Source of the DNA: Oscillospiraceae bacterium
GTDB lineage: Bacteria > Bacillota > Clostridia > Oscillospirales > Ruminococcaceae
Direction: 5' to 3'
Assembly: GCA_017396055.1 (NCBI GenBank)
Contig: JAFQND010000114.1
Coordinates: forward strand, 1 to 16,214
DNA length: 16,214 nt
Below the pieces are notes generated by a model, which saw only the letters and a program-made list of their open reading frames with translations, was not told the DNA's origin and ran no database searches. Both the position numbers and the translations under genes were made by a program. The stretch's first letter is position 1; each line of letters opens with the position of its first letter. Positions 6,023-12,982 of the stretch are shown here, piece after piece.

Positions 6023-6655
6023 ATGACTAAAAAGCAGCGTGCCCTTGAGGCCATCAGACGGCTGGAAGAACGCTATCCCGATGCCATCTGTTCTCTTGTT
6101 TACGAGCGGCCCTATGAACTGCTCATCTCCACAAGGCTGGCGGCTCAGTGTACCGATGCCAGAGTCAACATCGTCACTGAGGAACTGTTTGGCAGATACA
6201 CCTCGCTCGAGGCGCTGGCGGAGGCAAAGCTGGAAGATATCGAAGCGATCGTCAAGCCCTGCGGCCTCTTTCACACCAAGGCAAAGGACATCATCGCCAT
6301 GTCGAAGATGCTCGTCGAGGTTTACGGCGGCGTGCTTCCCGACACGGTGGAGGAACTGACCAAACTGCCCGGGATCGGACGCAAGACCGCCAATCTGGTG
6401 GTTGGTGATATCTACGGCAAACCCGCCGTCGTCACCGATACCCACTGCATCCGCATCTGCGGAAAGTTGGGCCTCACCGAAGGAAAAGATCCCTACAAAG
6501 TCGAGATGGCTCTGTGGAAGATCCTCCCCCATGAGAAGTCCAACGATTTCTGTCACCGCCTTGTCCTCTTTGGAAGAGATGTCTGCACCGCCCGTTCGCC
6601 CAAATGCGGCGAGTGCCCGCTGAGGGATATCTGTGTGACCGGCAGAGAAAAATAA
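6023..6655 (+). CDS. nth: Endonuclease III (DNA glycosylase/AP lyase)
   Basis: This is a 210-residue base-excision repair enzyme that removes oxidised pyrimidines and cuts the abasic site. It carries the helix-hairpin-helix LPGIGRKTA (115-123), with K121 matching the catalytic lysine. The aspartate of VVTDTHCIR (D139) matches the second catalytic residue. The [4Fe-4S] loop is C-X6-C-X2-C-X5-C (C188, C195, C198, C204), complete and correctly spaced. AAGGAGG is well placed before the ATG at 6023. It follows the MATE gene by 11 nt, so they are co-transcribed. No convincing terminator lies between its stop and the yajC promoter, so read-through is possible. Confidence 0.97.
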   Translation: MTKKQRALEAIRRLEERYPDAICSLVYERPYELLISTRLAAQCTDARVNIVTEELFGRYTSLEALAEAKLEDIEAIVKPCGLFHTKAKDIIAMSKMLVEVYGGVLPDTVEELTKLPGIGRKTANLVVGDIYGKPAVVTDTHCIRICGKLGLTEGKDPYKVEMALWKILPHEKSNDFCHRLVLFGRDVCTARSPKCGECPLRDICVTGREK

Positions 6656-6689
6656 GCGGATTTTCGGTTAATTTATAAATTTTACGCGG

Positions 6690-6726
6690 CTCACCTATTG
6701 CACAAAAGGGTGAGTTCGTGTATAAT
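6690..6726 (+). promoter_or_regulatory. yajC promoter with overlapping inverted repeat
   Basis: -35 TTGCAC (6698-6703, weak), 17-nt spacer and perfect -10 TATAAT (6721-6726). CTCACC (6690-6695) and GGTGAG (6709-6714) are inverted copies that bracket the -35 element, so they could be a repressor site. As RNA they would form a short hairpin without a U-run. Confidence 0.65.
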
Positions 6727-6768
6727 AAAAATGTTATACACCAAAAATTGAATGGAGGCTGTTTTACA

Positions 6769-7056
6769 ATGGGTGAAATGGGTTTAATGCTTGTACAGAT
6801 GCTTCCCCTGATCGCTGTTCTGGTCGTCATGTACTTCCTGATGATCCGTCCTCAGAAGAAAAAGGAGAAGAAGACTCAGGAGATGCGCAACAACCTGCAG
6901 GTCGGTGACGAAGTTACCACCATCGGCGGCATCATCGGCCGTGTTGTTTCTCTGCGTGAGGACACTCTGGTGATCGAGACCGGTTCTGACCGCAGCAAGA
7001 TCCGCATCAAGCGCTGGGCAGTTCAGTCCTGCGAGACCATCCACGACGAGGTCTGA
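6769..7056 (+). CDS. yajC: YajC, Sec translocase auxiliary subunit
   Basis: YajC is a small single-span membrane protein that associates with the SecDF/SecYEG translocase. The 95-residue product has an N-terminal hydrophobic helix ending in the family signature FLMIRPQKKKEKKTQEM. The conserved soluble part follows: NLQVGDEVTTIGGIIGRVV, then the TLVIETG and KIRIKRWAV strands. The start at 6769 is chosen because GGAGG lies about 10 nt upstream and the membrane helix then begins at once. A longer reading from 6718 would start inside the promoter -10 region. It precedes the TIGR04086 gene, a common Clostridia order. Confidence 0.95.
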   Translation: MGEMGLMLVQMLPLIAVLVVMYFLMIRPQKKKEKKTQEMRNNLQVGDEVTTIGGIIGRVVSLREDTLVIETGSDRSKIRIKRWAVQSCETIHDEV

Positions 7057-7119
7057 GTTCTGAAAGCCGTTTTTGCCGCATAAACTTCTTCTGACCATAT
7101 GACAGAGGGAGCGATCAAT

Positions 7120-7539
7120 GTGACAAAAGCAAAAAGCCGAAAAACAGATCAAAAACATCCGATTCCGGTTTGTCTGCTGACGGGCTGGCTCTTTGGATGC
7201 GCAGCGCTGGCAGCAATGCTGGCGCTTTCTGCTTTTGTGATGTCTTTTTTCGGACTTCCGTCTGCGGCGGCAAAACTCGCGATGCTGATCTCGGTTTCGG
7301 TGGGTGCTCTGATCTCGGGGTTCATGACTGCCCGGAAGGCCGGCCGGAATATTCTGCTCTGCGGACTTCTGGCGGGAATTATTCTGTTTACAGCGGTACT
7401 TCTCTGTGCCCTTTCCGGCAGGCAACCGGTGCTTTCCGATCTGGCAAGGCTGCCGGTATATCTCGCTGCCGCCATGACAGGCGCTGTTCTGGGTGCGCCC
7501 AGAGCTTCTTCTGTCCGCAGCGTTTATAAAAGAAGATAA
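7120..7539 (+). CDS. TIGR04086 family membrane protein (YrzE-like)
   Basis: This is a 139-residue integral membrane protein with four hydrophobic segments after a basic N-terminus rich in K and R. The pattern of a 4-helix protein next to yajC, with glycine-rich helices such as VSVGALISGFMTARKAGRN and a final AAAMTGAVLGA helix, fits the TIGR04086 family, whose function is not known. I chose the GTG at 7120 because AGAGGGAG lies 8 nt upstream; the ATG at 7099 has no ribosome binding site. In many Clostridia the scfA/scfB sactipeptide genes follow this gene, but here a terminator ends the transcript. Confidence 0.8.
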   Translation: MTKAKSRKTDQKHPIPVCLLTGWLFGCAALAAMLALSAFVMSFFGLPSAAAKLAMLISVSVGALISGFMTARKAGRNILLCGLLAGIILFTAVLLCALSGRQPVLSDLARLPVYLAAAMTGAVLGAPRASSVRSVYKRR

Positions 7540-7565
7540 ATAAAACTGTTCCGGAAAAGAAAGAA

Positions 7566-7604
7566 CCCCGGTCTGTGCCGTTGGCATGGACCGGGGCGTT
7601 TTTA
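7566..7604. terminator. Bidirectional terminator between convergent genes
   Basis: CCCCGGTC (7566-7573) and GACCGGGG (7589-7596) form a perfect outer stem with an inner GCC/GGC pair. On the plus strand GTTTTTATTT follows. On the minus strand the stem is followed by TTCTTTCTTTT. It serves the yajC/TIGR04086 transcript and the kinase transcript. Confidence 0.9.
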
Positions 7605-9158
7605 TTTCAGTTGCTGCAAAAGACAGCGCAGCTTATGATTTTTCTGATAAAGTGCTTCGTATTCCGCACGATGGGCATTGTCGGGCTCATAGACCGTGAA
7701 TTTTCTGATACCCATCTTTTCGTAAGCGGCCTCCAGCGTCGGCAGGGCTCCGGCCGCGGCGGCAGCATAGACGGCAGCTCCCAGTGCGGGACCTTCGGGA
7801 AAATCTCCCACCGAGACGGGCATTCCCAGAATATCGGCATACTGCTGCATCAGAAGCGGGTTTTTCGAGGCGATACCGCCCGCCGCCACCATCCGTCCGA
7901 CCTGAACACCATGGGCAGCGCATTGTTCGATGATCGCGCGGGTGCCGCAGACGATCCCCTGCAGCAGGGCAAGATAGATCTCTTCGGGCTTTGTATTCAG
8001 TGTCAGGCCGGTCAGAGTTCCTGTCAGCGAGAGATCACAGGGCGCGTTGCGGCTTCCGTTCCACCAGTCAGCGGCGATGACCCGGCAGTTCCAGGGCTCT
8101 CTGATCCGTTCAGCCAGCAGCTCATGGGGAGAGGTCCCTTTCCGGGAGGCCTCTTCTTTTATCTCGGCGGGCAGCGCGTTTTGAAGATACCATTCCAGCA
8201 TATCGCCGGTACAGCTCTGCCCCGAATCGATGGCATACAGTCCGGGTGAGAGTCCGTCTTCTGCGATGCCGCAGATGCCTTCGATGTCGTGGAGCTTTTC
8301 GGTCTGAACAGCCAGCACATTCGATGTGCCCGCTACCAGTACGGCGTCTCCCGGCTGCAGAGCGCCCAGCGCCGCAGAGGATGTATGTCCGTCCAGCAGA
8401 CCTGCTGCCACCCGTACACCGGCGGGGAAACCGAACCGGCTGCAGAGGTCGGGGCGGAGAGATCCTGCACATTCGCCCGGGCGGAAGATTTTTCCGCGGA
8501 GCAGCCGGCGGTATTCTTCTGCAAATCCGGGACGGAGGGCATTCAGATATTCTTCGGAAGGAAAACCCAGATCGGCTGCCCAGAGGCATTTGAAGCTGAG
8601 GGAAGGCAGGCTGCGCACCGGTTCGCCGGTCAGCCGGAAGGTCAGAAACTCACACAGATCAAAGGCAAGATCGATCTTTTCATAGATCTCGGGCGTCTCA
8701 TCGCGGATCTCCAGAAGTTTCGGCAGCATCCACTCGGCAGAAACAGTGCCGCCGGTACGGCCGAGAAAAGGTTCGTTTCTCCTGCGGGCAAGCGAAAGTG
8801 CTTCGGCTGCCTGTGTTTCGGCAGTATGCCTTTTCCAGAGTTTGATCTGTGCGTGGGGATGTTCTGTCAGTCCCGGCAGGCGGCAGAGCACTTTGCCGTC
8901 TGCATCCACCGGCACAAGAGTCAGCGAAGTGGCATCCACACAGATGCCGGCGACGGTCGGCCGGTATTTTTCGGGGACAACGGCTTCCAGCAGTTCCTCA
9001 AGGGCATTTTCGTAATCATCGGCCGAAGCGAGGTCACCGTCCATGACACCGTGAGGATAGACGACCGTATGATGGGATAATACCTCGCCGGAAGCGGTGT
9101 CAACGAGCAGCGCCCGTGCCGAGCGGGTGCCATAGTCGATGCCGATGACCGTTTTCAT
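7602..9158 (-). CDS. FGGY-family carbohydrate kinase, ribulokinase-like
   Basis: This is a 518-residue sugar kinase of the actin-like ATPase fold. The N-terminal phosphate loop region is GIDYGTRSARALLVD (6-20), the form typical of ribulokinases. HAQIKLWKRH (102-111) and AADWWNGSRN (362-371) are also ribulokinase-type motifs. GLLDGHTS (253-260) carries the catalytic base D256, and VAAGGIASKNP (424-434) is the C-terminal nucleotide-binding signature. It is shorter than classical AraB (about 560). It starts at 9158 in a 4-nt ATGA overlap with the upstream epimerase, so the two are translationally coupled. No araA or araD is present. With a ketose-phosphate 3-epimerase as partner, D-ribulose or D-allulose is as likely a substrate as L-ribulose. 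Confidence 0.88.
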   Translation of the reverse strand: MKTVIGIDYGTRSARALLVDTASGEVLSHHTVVYPHGVMDGDLASADDYENALEELLEAVVPEKYRPTVAGICVDATSLTLVPVDADGKVLCRLPGLTEHPHAQIKLWKRHTAETQAAEALSLARRRNEPFLGRTGGTVSAEWMLPKLLEIRDETPEIYEKIDLAFDLCEFLTFRLTGEPVRSLPSLSFKCLWAADLGFPSEEYLNALRPGFAEEYRRLLRGKIFRPGECAGSLRPDLCSRFGFPAGVRVAAGLLDGHTSSAALGALQPGDAVLVAGTSNVLAVQTEKLHDIEGICGIAEDGLSPGLYAIDSGQSCTGDMLEWYLQNALPAEIKEEASRKGTSPHELLAERIREPWNCRVIAADWWNGSRNAPCDLSLTGTLTGLTLNTKPEEIYLALLQGIVCGTRAIIEQCAAHGVQVGRMVAAGGIASKNPLLMQQYADILGMPVSVGDFPEGPALGAAVYAAAAAGALPTLEAAYEKMGIRKFTVYEPDNAHRAEYEALYQKNHKLRCLLQQLK

Positions 9159-9862
9159 CTCAGGACCTCATGCAGAGCCAGTCTTTCTCCTTCGGCAATA
9201 CATTCCCGCACGCGGGCAACATTTTCGGGAATGGAAGCTTCTTTTCCAAAAACGCTTGAAGTGCCGCAAACAAAAATATCTGCGCCCGCTGCCCGCATTT
9301 TGACCGCATTTTCAAAGCTGACATTGCCGTCCACTTCGATGCGCATGGCCTGTCTGCCGGTTTCGTCCAGCATTTTTCTCAGACGTGCGATCTTATTGAT
9401 CATCTGGGGGATCAGCTTTTGTCCGGCAAAGCCGGGATTGACCGCCATGACCAGCACGCCGTCGATCTCGTCGAGGACATCCTCCAGCATAAACAGGGGA
9501 GTGGAGGGGTTCAGCGCCACCATGGGATGGGCGCCGCGGTCCCGGATATAGGAGAGGGTCCGCTGCAGATGTTTGGCAGTTTCATAGTGGATCGAGACAT
9601 ATTCGCCCGGCTGAATATCGAACCAGGGCAGCTTGTCGTCCGGACGTTCGATCATCATATGTAGATCCAGCGGGATGGGGCAGGCTTTACGAAGGTTCCG
9701 GATACTGTCGGTGCCGAACATCATGTTAGGGACAAATTCGCCGTCCATGACGTCGGCGTGGATCAGCTCAACACCGCTTTCGATCAGCTGATCCAGCTGA
9801 TCACCGGCGCCGCGCCATTCGGACATGCACATAACAGAGGGAGAGACCCAGGCTTTATTCAT
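9155..9862 (-). CDS. Ribulose-/allulose-6-phosphate 3-epimerase family protein
   Basis: This 235-residue TIM-barrel enzyme of the ribulose-phosphate 3-epimerase family inverts C3 of ketose phosphates. Metal-site residues are in place: H35 and D37 in LIHADVMDG, H68 in LDLHMM and D178 in RIEVDGN. The phosphate-binding loops are NPGFAGQ (142-148) and the C-terminal DIFVCGTSSVF. The start SPSVMCM is closer to E. coli AlsE (allulose-6-phosphate 3-epimerase) than to housekeeping Rpe, which usually reads SPSIL. The ATG at 9862 has AAAGGAAG upstream and a strong promoter. It is the first gene of a two-gene operon with the FGGY kinase. The exact substrate is not fixed by sequence alone. Confidence 0.88.
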   Translation of the reverse strand: MNKAWVSPSVMCMSEWRGAGDQLDQLIESGVELIHADVMDGEFVPNMMFGTDSIRNLRKACPIPLDLHMMIERPDDKLPWFDIQPGEYVSIHYETAKHLQRTLSYIRDRGAHPMVALNPSTPLFMLEDVLDEIDGVLVMAVNPGFAGQKLIPQMINKIARLRKMLDETGRQAMRIEVDGNVSFENAVKMRAAGADIFVCGTSSVFGKEASIPENVARVRECIAEGERLALHEVLR

Positions 9863-9897
9863 AGGAATACTTCCTTTCGTTTTTTGGATACAGTTGG

Positions 9898-9926
9898 ATT
9901 ATACCCGAAGAACTCCTTTTTGGCAA
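9898..9926 (-). promoter_or_regulatory. Promoter of the epimerase-kinase operon
   Basis: On the minus strand: -35 TTGCCA (9926-9921, 5 of 6), 17-nt spacer, perfect -10 TATAAT (9903-9898). It is divergent from the DUF5058 promoter 52 bp away. Confidence 0.87.
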
Positions 9927-9978
9927 TAGTCCAGCTGTCCTCTGAAGAGAAAGTCTGCCGTACGAAACCATTTGAAGG

Positions 9979-10007
9979 TTGAAAAATTTGCCGAAACGTA
10001 TTATGAT
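9979..10007 (+). promoter_or_regulatory. Promoter of the DUF5058 operon
   Basis: -35 TTGAAA (9979-9984), 17-nt spacer, -10 TATGAT (10002-10007, 5 of 6). The predicted leader is about 28 nt to the ATG at 10042. Confidence 0.8.
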
Positions 10008-10041
10008 AGAAGCAATAAATCATGTTAAACGGAGTGATCGT

Positions 10042-10779
10042 ATGGAATTCAGTGTAAACAGTCCGATCCTTTTCCTGCTGGCGGGTATCGTTGTTGCTGT
10101 TGTGCTGGGACAGTCGGTATATTTTCTGATCAAAGCCTGGCGCCGGGGCAAGGCCATCGGCATGGACAAATCAAAACTCAAGCGCATCGCCGTGACGGCT
10201 GCTGTTTTTACGGTAGCGCCCGCAGTCGCGATCGTCATCAGCGTTATTACCCTGGCAAAGGATCTCGGTGTACCGCTTCCCTGGCTCAGACTGAGTGTAG
10301 TCGGTTCCCTTTCCTATGAGACCATCGCCGCCACCAATGCCGAAAGCGCCATGGGCCTTGTTTTCGGTCAGGTCAGCGAGCTGACCGCCACCCAGTATGT
10401 GACCATCGTTCTGGTCATGACCATCAGCATCATGGTGGGTATCTGGCTGGTCCCCGTCATCGGCAGAAAGCTGCAGAGCGGTCTGATCAATCTGGAAAAC
10501 CGCGACAAAAAATGGAGCGATATCTTCTCCAACGCCATGTTCATCGGTATGATCGCCGCATTTCTGGGCTATGTCTTCTGTGACTTCTCCGGCGTGTTCA
10601 AGGGAGAACTGCAGGGTCTGATCCCTGTTCTGGTCATGGCGGTGTCCGCACTGGTCATGTGCCTGGCCGGCGCACTGGTTGCAAAATTCAAATGGCGCTG
10701 GATCTCGGATTATGCGCTGCCCATCAGTCTGATCATCGGTATGGTAAGTGCTATTCCGATCACGAACTGGCTTTCTTAA
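10042..10779 (+). CDS. DUF5058 family membrane protein
   Basis: This is a 245-residue integral membrane protein with six or seven hydrophobic segments (about 8-31, 48-71, 83-106 partly, 117-140, 162-180, 191-214, 221-242). The basic loop KAWRRGKAIGMDKSKLKR (31-48) is probably cytoplasmic. Between segments 2 and 4 is a polar intramembrane-looking stretch, SLSYETIAATNAESAMG, with several charged or polar residues that could line a substrate path. I recognise it as DUF5058, a Firmicutes family without known function. The start at 10042 has GGAG 8 nt upstream; the frame is open further 5' but only across the promoter. It is the first of three tightly spaced genes with a second membrane protein and an M20 peptidase, which suggests a transport role (inference). 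Confidence 0.82.
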   Translation: MEFSVNSPILFLLAGIVVAVVLGQSVYFLIKAWRRGKAIGMDKSKLKRIAVTAAVFTVAPAVAIVISVITLAKDLGVPLPWLRLSVVGSLSYETIAATNAESAMGLVFGQVSELTATQYVTIVLVMTISIMVGIWLVPVIGRKLQSGLINLENRDKKWSDIFSNAMFIGMIAAFLGYVFCDFSGVFKGELQGLIPVLVMAVSALVMCLAGALVAKFKWRWISDYALPISLIIGMVSAIPITNWLS

Positions 10780-10792
10780 GGAGGTGCCGTCA

Positions 10793-11458
10793 ATGAAAAA
10801 GAATCTTTCTTATATGGATTCCGTCCATCGCGACGGTACGATCTGGAACCTTTCGGTCATGGTCATTCTGCTGCTCTTCCCGCTGGCAGTGGCCGTGATC
10901 TTCAATGCTATCCCCGACTGGCAGGGCCTTCTGATGGGCCTTATTTCCACCGCACCCATGTACTGGGCGGTAGGTGTGGTCGAGACCATTACCTTTGTTC
11001 CCATGCTGGGCGCAGGCGGCTCGTATCTTTCCTTTGTTACCGGCAATATCTCCAACCTGAAACTGCCGGTGGCACTCAACGCACTGGATCAGGCCGGTGT
11101 CAAGGCCAATTCCGAAGAGGGCGAAGTGGTCTCCACCATCGCCATCGCTGTTTCGAGTATCGTCACCACCCTGATCATCATTCTCGGCGTGCTGCTGATC
11201 ACCCCGCTTACCCCTGTGCTCAACGCCCCCGTTCTGGCTCCCGCGTTTGCACAGATCCTGCCTGCCCTGTTCGGCGGTCTGGGCGTTGTCTTTGTTTCCA
11301 AAAACTGGAAGATCGCAGTGGCCCCCGTCCTGCTGATGCTGGTGCTGTTCATTGCGGTTCCCGCCCTGAATGCCGGCACTGTCGGTATCATGGTACCGGT
11401 GAGCGTATTGTTCACGCTGGGCGTTTCCCGCGTCATGTATAAGAAAAATATGCTGTAA
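10793..11458 (+). CDS. Conserved membrane protein, partner of the DUF5058 protein
   Basis: This is a 221-residue polytopic protein with about six hydrophobic segments (19-39, 45-70, 113-140, 148-167, 173-191, 196-213). Between the second and third lies a conserved-looking glycine-rich stretch, MLGAGGSYLSFVTGNISN (71-88), which could be a re-entrant or substrate loop, followed by a charged loop (about 100-112). I do not recognise a named family. It starts 13 nt after the DUF5058 stop behind a perfect AAGGAGG and ends with its stop codon inside the next gene's ribosome binding site. Such tight coupling and the similar size of the two proteins suggest they form one heteromeric complex (inference). 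Confidence 0.8.
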   Translation: MKKNLSYMDSVHRDGTIWNLSVMVILLLFPLAVAVIFNAIPDWQGLLMGLISTAPMYWAVGVVETITFVPMLGAGGSYLSFVTGNISNLKLPVALNALDQAGVKANSEEGEVVSTIAIAVSSIVTTLIIILGVLLITPLTPVLNAPVLAPAFAQILPALFGGLGVVFVSKNWKIAVAPVLLMLVLFIAVPALNAGTVGIMVPVSVLFTLGVSRVMYKKNML

Positions 11459-11472
11459 GGAGGACTGATGAG

Positions 11473-12906
11473 ATGCTTTGGTATTTGATCCCTGCAGTCC
11501 TTGTCGTCTTTATTGCCGTTCTGGTCATCCGTGCCCTTCGGTTCAATCCTCCCGCACAGACTGCCGAAAAAACCGAAGAAGTGACCTTTGACAAAGAGGC
11601 CGCTGTCAGCGCGCTGGCAGAACTGGTGCGCTGCCGTACCGTATCCTACTATGATCATTCGCTGGAGGACGATGCGGAATTTGAAAAGCTCATCGCCCTT
11701 CTGCCTTCCCTTTATCCCAACGTGATGAAGACCTGCTCTTTCACCCGGATGGAAGACCGGGCACTGCTCTTCAGATGGAAGGGCAAAGGCAGCGGTGACC
11801 CTGCTGTACTGATGGCCCATTATGATGTGGTGCCGGTCAACGAGGAGATGTGGGAAAAGCCCGCTTTTGAGGCGCTGATCGAAGACGGTGTCATGTGGGG
11901 ACGCGGCACTCTCGACACCAAAGTGACCTTCAACGGCATTCTCTCGGCGGCAGAAACCCTGATCGCCGGCGGATTCGAGCCCGAAAACGATATCTATTTT
12001 GCTTTCTCCGGCGGCGAAGAAGTCAGCGGCGAAGGCGCTGTGCATATCGTTGACTGGTTCATCGAACAGGGGATCAAGCCCGCCATGGTCCTCGATGAGG
12101 GCGGCGGCGTGGTTGAAAATGTTTTCCCCGGCGTCAAGGTCCCCAGTGCCATGGTCGGTATCGCTGAAAAAGGTATGCTGAACCTGAAATATACCGTGGC
12201 ATCCAGCGGCGGACATGCTTCCGCTCCTGCGCCCCATACCCCTGTGGGCAAGCTGGCAAAGGCCTGTGTCCGGATGGAGTCGCATCCTTTCAAGGCACAT
12301 CTGACCAAGCCGGTGCTGGAGATGTTCGACACTCTCGGCCGTCATTCTTCCTTCGTGTATAAGCTGATCTTTGCCAACCTCTGGTGTTTCGGCGGCGTGC
12401 TGGATCTGATCTGCCGGCTGAGCGGCGGCGAGCTGAACGCCCTTGTTCGCACGACAGTTGCCTTTACCCAGATGAGCGGCAGCCAGGCACCCAATGTTAT
12501 CCCGCCCGAAGCGTCTTTGGTCTCCAACTCCAGACTGAACCCCGCCGATACCGTAGAATCCGCAGTGGAATATATCAGAAAAACCATCGCTGACCCGGAT
12601 ATCACCCTGACCGTTGCCGACCATATGGAACCCAGCCCCATCTCCCGTACCGATTGTGAAGGCTGGGAGCGGGTGGTCAGGGCAGTTGCCGATACCTGGC
12701 AGGGCTGTGTTGTGACCCCTTACCTGATGCTGCAGTGTTCGGACAGCCGCCACTACGGCAAACTGTCGGATAAAGTCTATCGTTTTTCTGCCATGGACCT
12801 GACCAAAGAGGAACGCGGCACCATCCACGGAAATAACGAGCGCATCCGTCTCGAAGTGGTCCACCGTGCGGTGGAATTCTTCATCAGAGTGATGAAACAG
12901 TGCTGA
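11473..12906 (+). CDS. Membrane-tethered M20 family metallopeptidase (carboxypeptidase S/PM20D1-like)
   Basis: This 477-residue di-zinc hydrolase has a single N-terminal membrane helix (about 2-19) followed by R20 and R23, which by the positive-inside rule puts the catalytic domain on the cytoplasmic side. Metal and catalytic residues are present: H116 and D118 in LMAHYDVVPV, bridging D148 in WGRGTLDTK, the E182-E183 pair in SGGEEVSGEG, D208 in VLDEGGG and H452 in TIHGNNER. The dimerisation/lid domain starts near KGMLNLKYTVASSGGHASAP. The HYDVVPV and GRGTLD motifs resemble carboxypeptidase S and PM20D1, which act on peptides or N-acyl amino acids. AAGGAGGA precedes the ATG by 8 nt. It is the last gene of the DUF5058 operon and may hydrolyse what that pair imports. 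Confidence 0.9.
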   Translation: MLWYLIPAVLVVFIAVLVIRALRFNPPAQTAEKTEEVTFDKEAAVSALAELVRCRTVSYYDHSLEDDAEFEKLIALLPSLYPNVMKTCSFTRMEDRALLFRWKGKGSGDPAVLMAHYDVVPVNEEMWEKPAFEALIEDGVMWGRGTLDTKVTFNGILSAAETLIAGGFEPENDIYFAFSGGEEVSGEGAVHIVDWFIEQGIKPAMVLDEGGGVVENVFPGVKVPSAMVGIAEKGMLNLKYTVASSGGHASAPAPHTPVGKLAKACVRMESHPFKAHLTKPVLEMFDTLGRHSSFVYKLIFANLWCFGGVLDLICRLSGGELNALVRTTVAFTQMSGSQAPNVIPPEASLVSNSRLNPADTVESAVEYIRKTIADPDITLTVADHMEPSPISRTDCEGWERVVRAVADTWQGCVVTPYLMLQCSDSRHYGKLSDKVYRFSAMDLTKEERGTIHGNNERIRLEVVHRAVEFFIRVMKQC

Positions 12907-12914
12907 TAAATAAC

Positions 12915-12952
12915 GGAAAGACCGCTGTCGGAAACAGGACAGCGGTCTTTCC
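12915..12952. terminator. Bidirectional terminator between the M20 peptidase and zincin genes
   Basis: GGAAAGACCGCTGTC (12915-12929) pairs perfectly over 15 bp with its inverted copy (12938-12952), with an 8-nt loop. The A- and T-rich ends of the stem provide the U-rich segment in both directions. It sits 8 nt after the peptidase stop and 30 nt beyond the zincin stop. Confidence 0.88.
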
Positions 12953-12982
12953 TTATGCAAAACCATGAAAGAGGAATTTGCT

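Noticed and set aside
7602..9158. Naming the FGGY kinase xylulokinase
   Set aside because: The GTRSARALLVD, KLWKRH and DWWNGSR stretches are ribulokinase-type rather than XylB-type.
9979..10041. Longer start for the DUF5058 protein
   Set aside because: The added codons overlap the -35 and -10 elements and have no ribosome binding site; the ATG at 10042 has GGAG.
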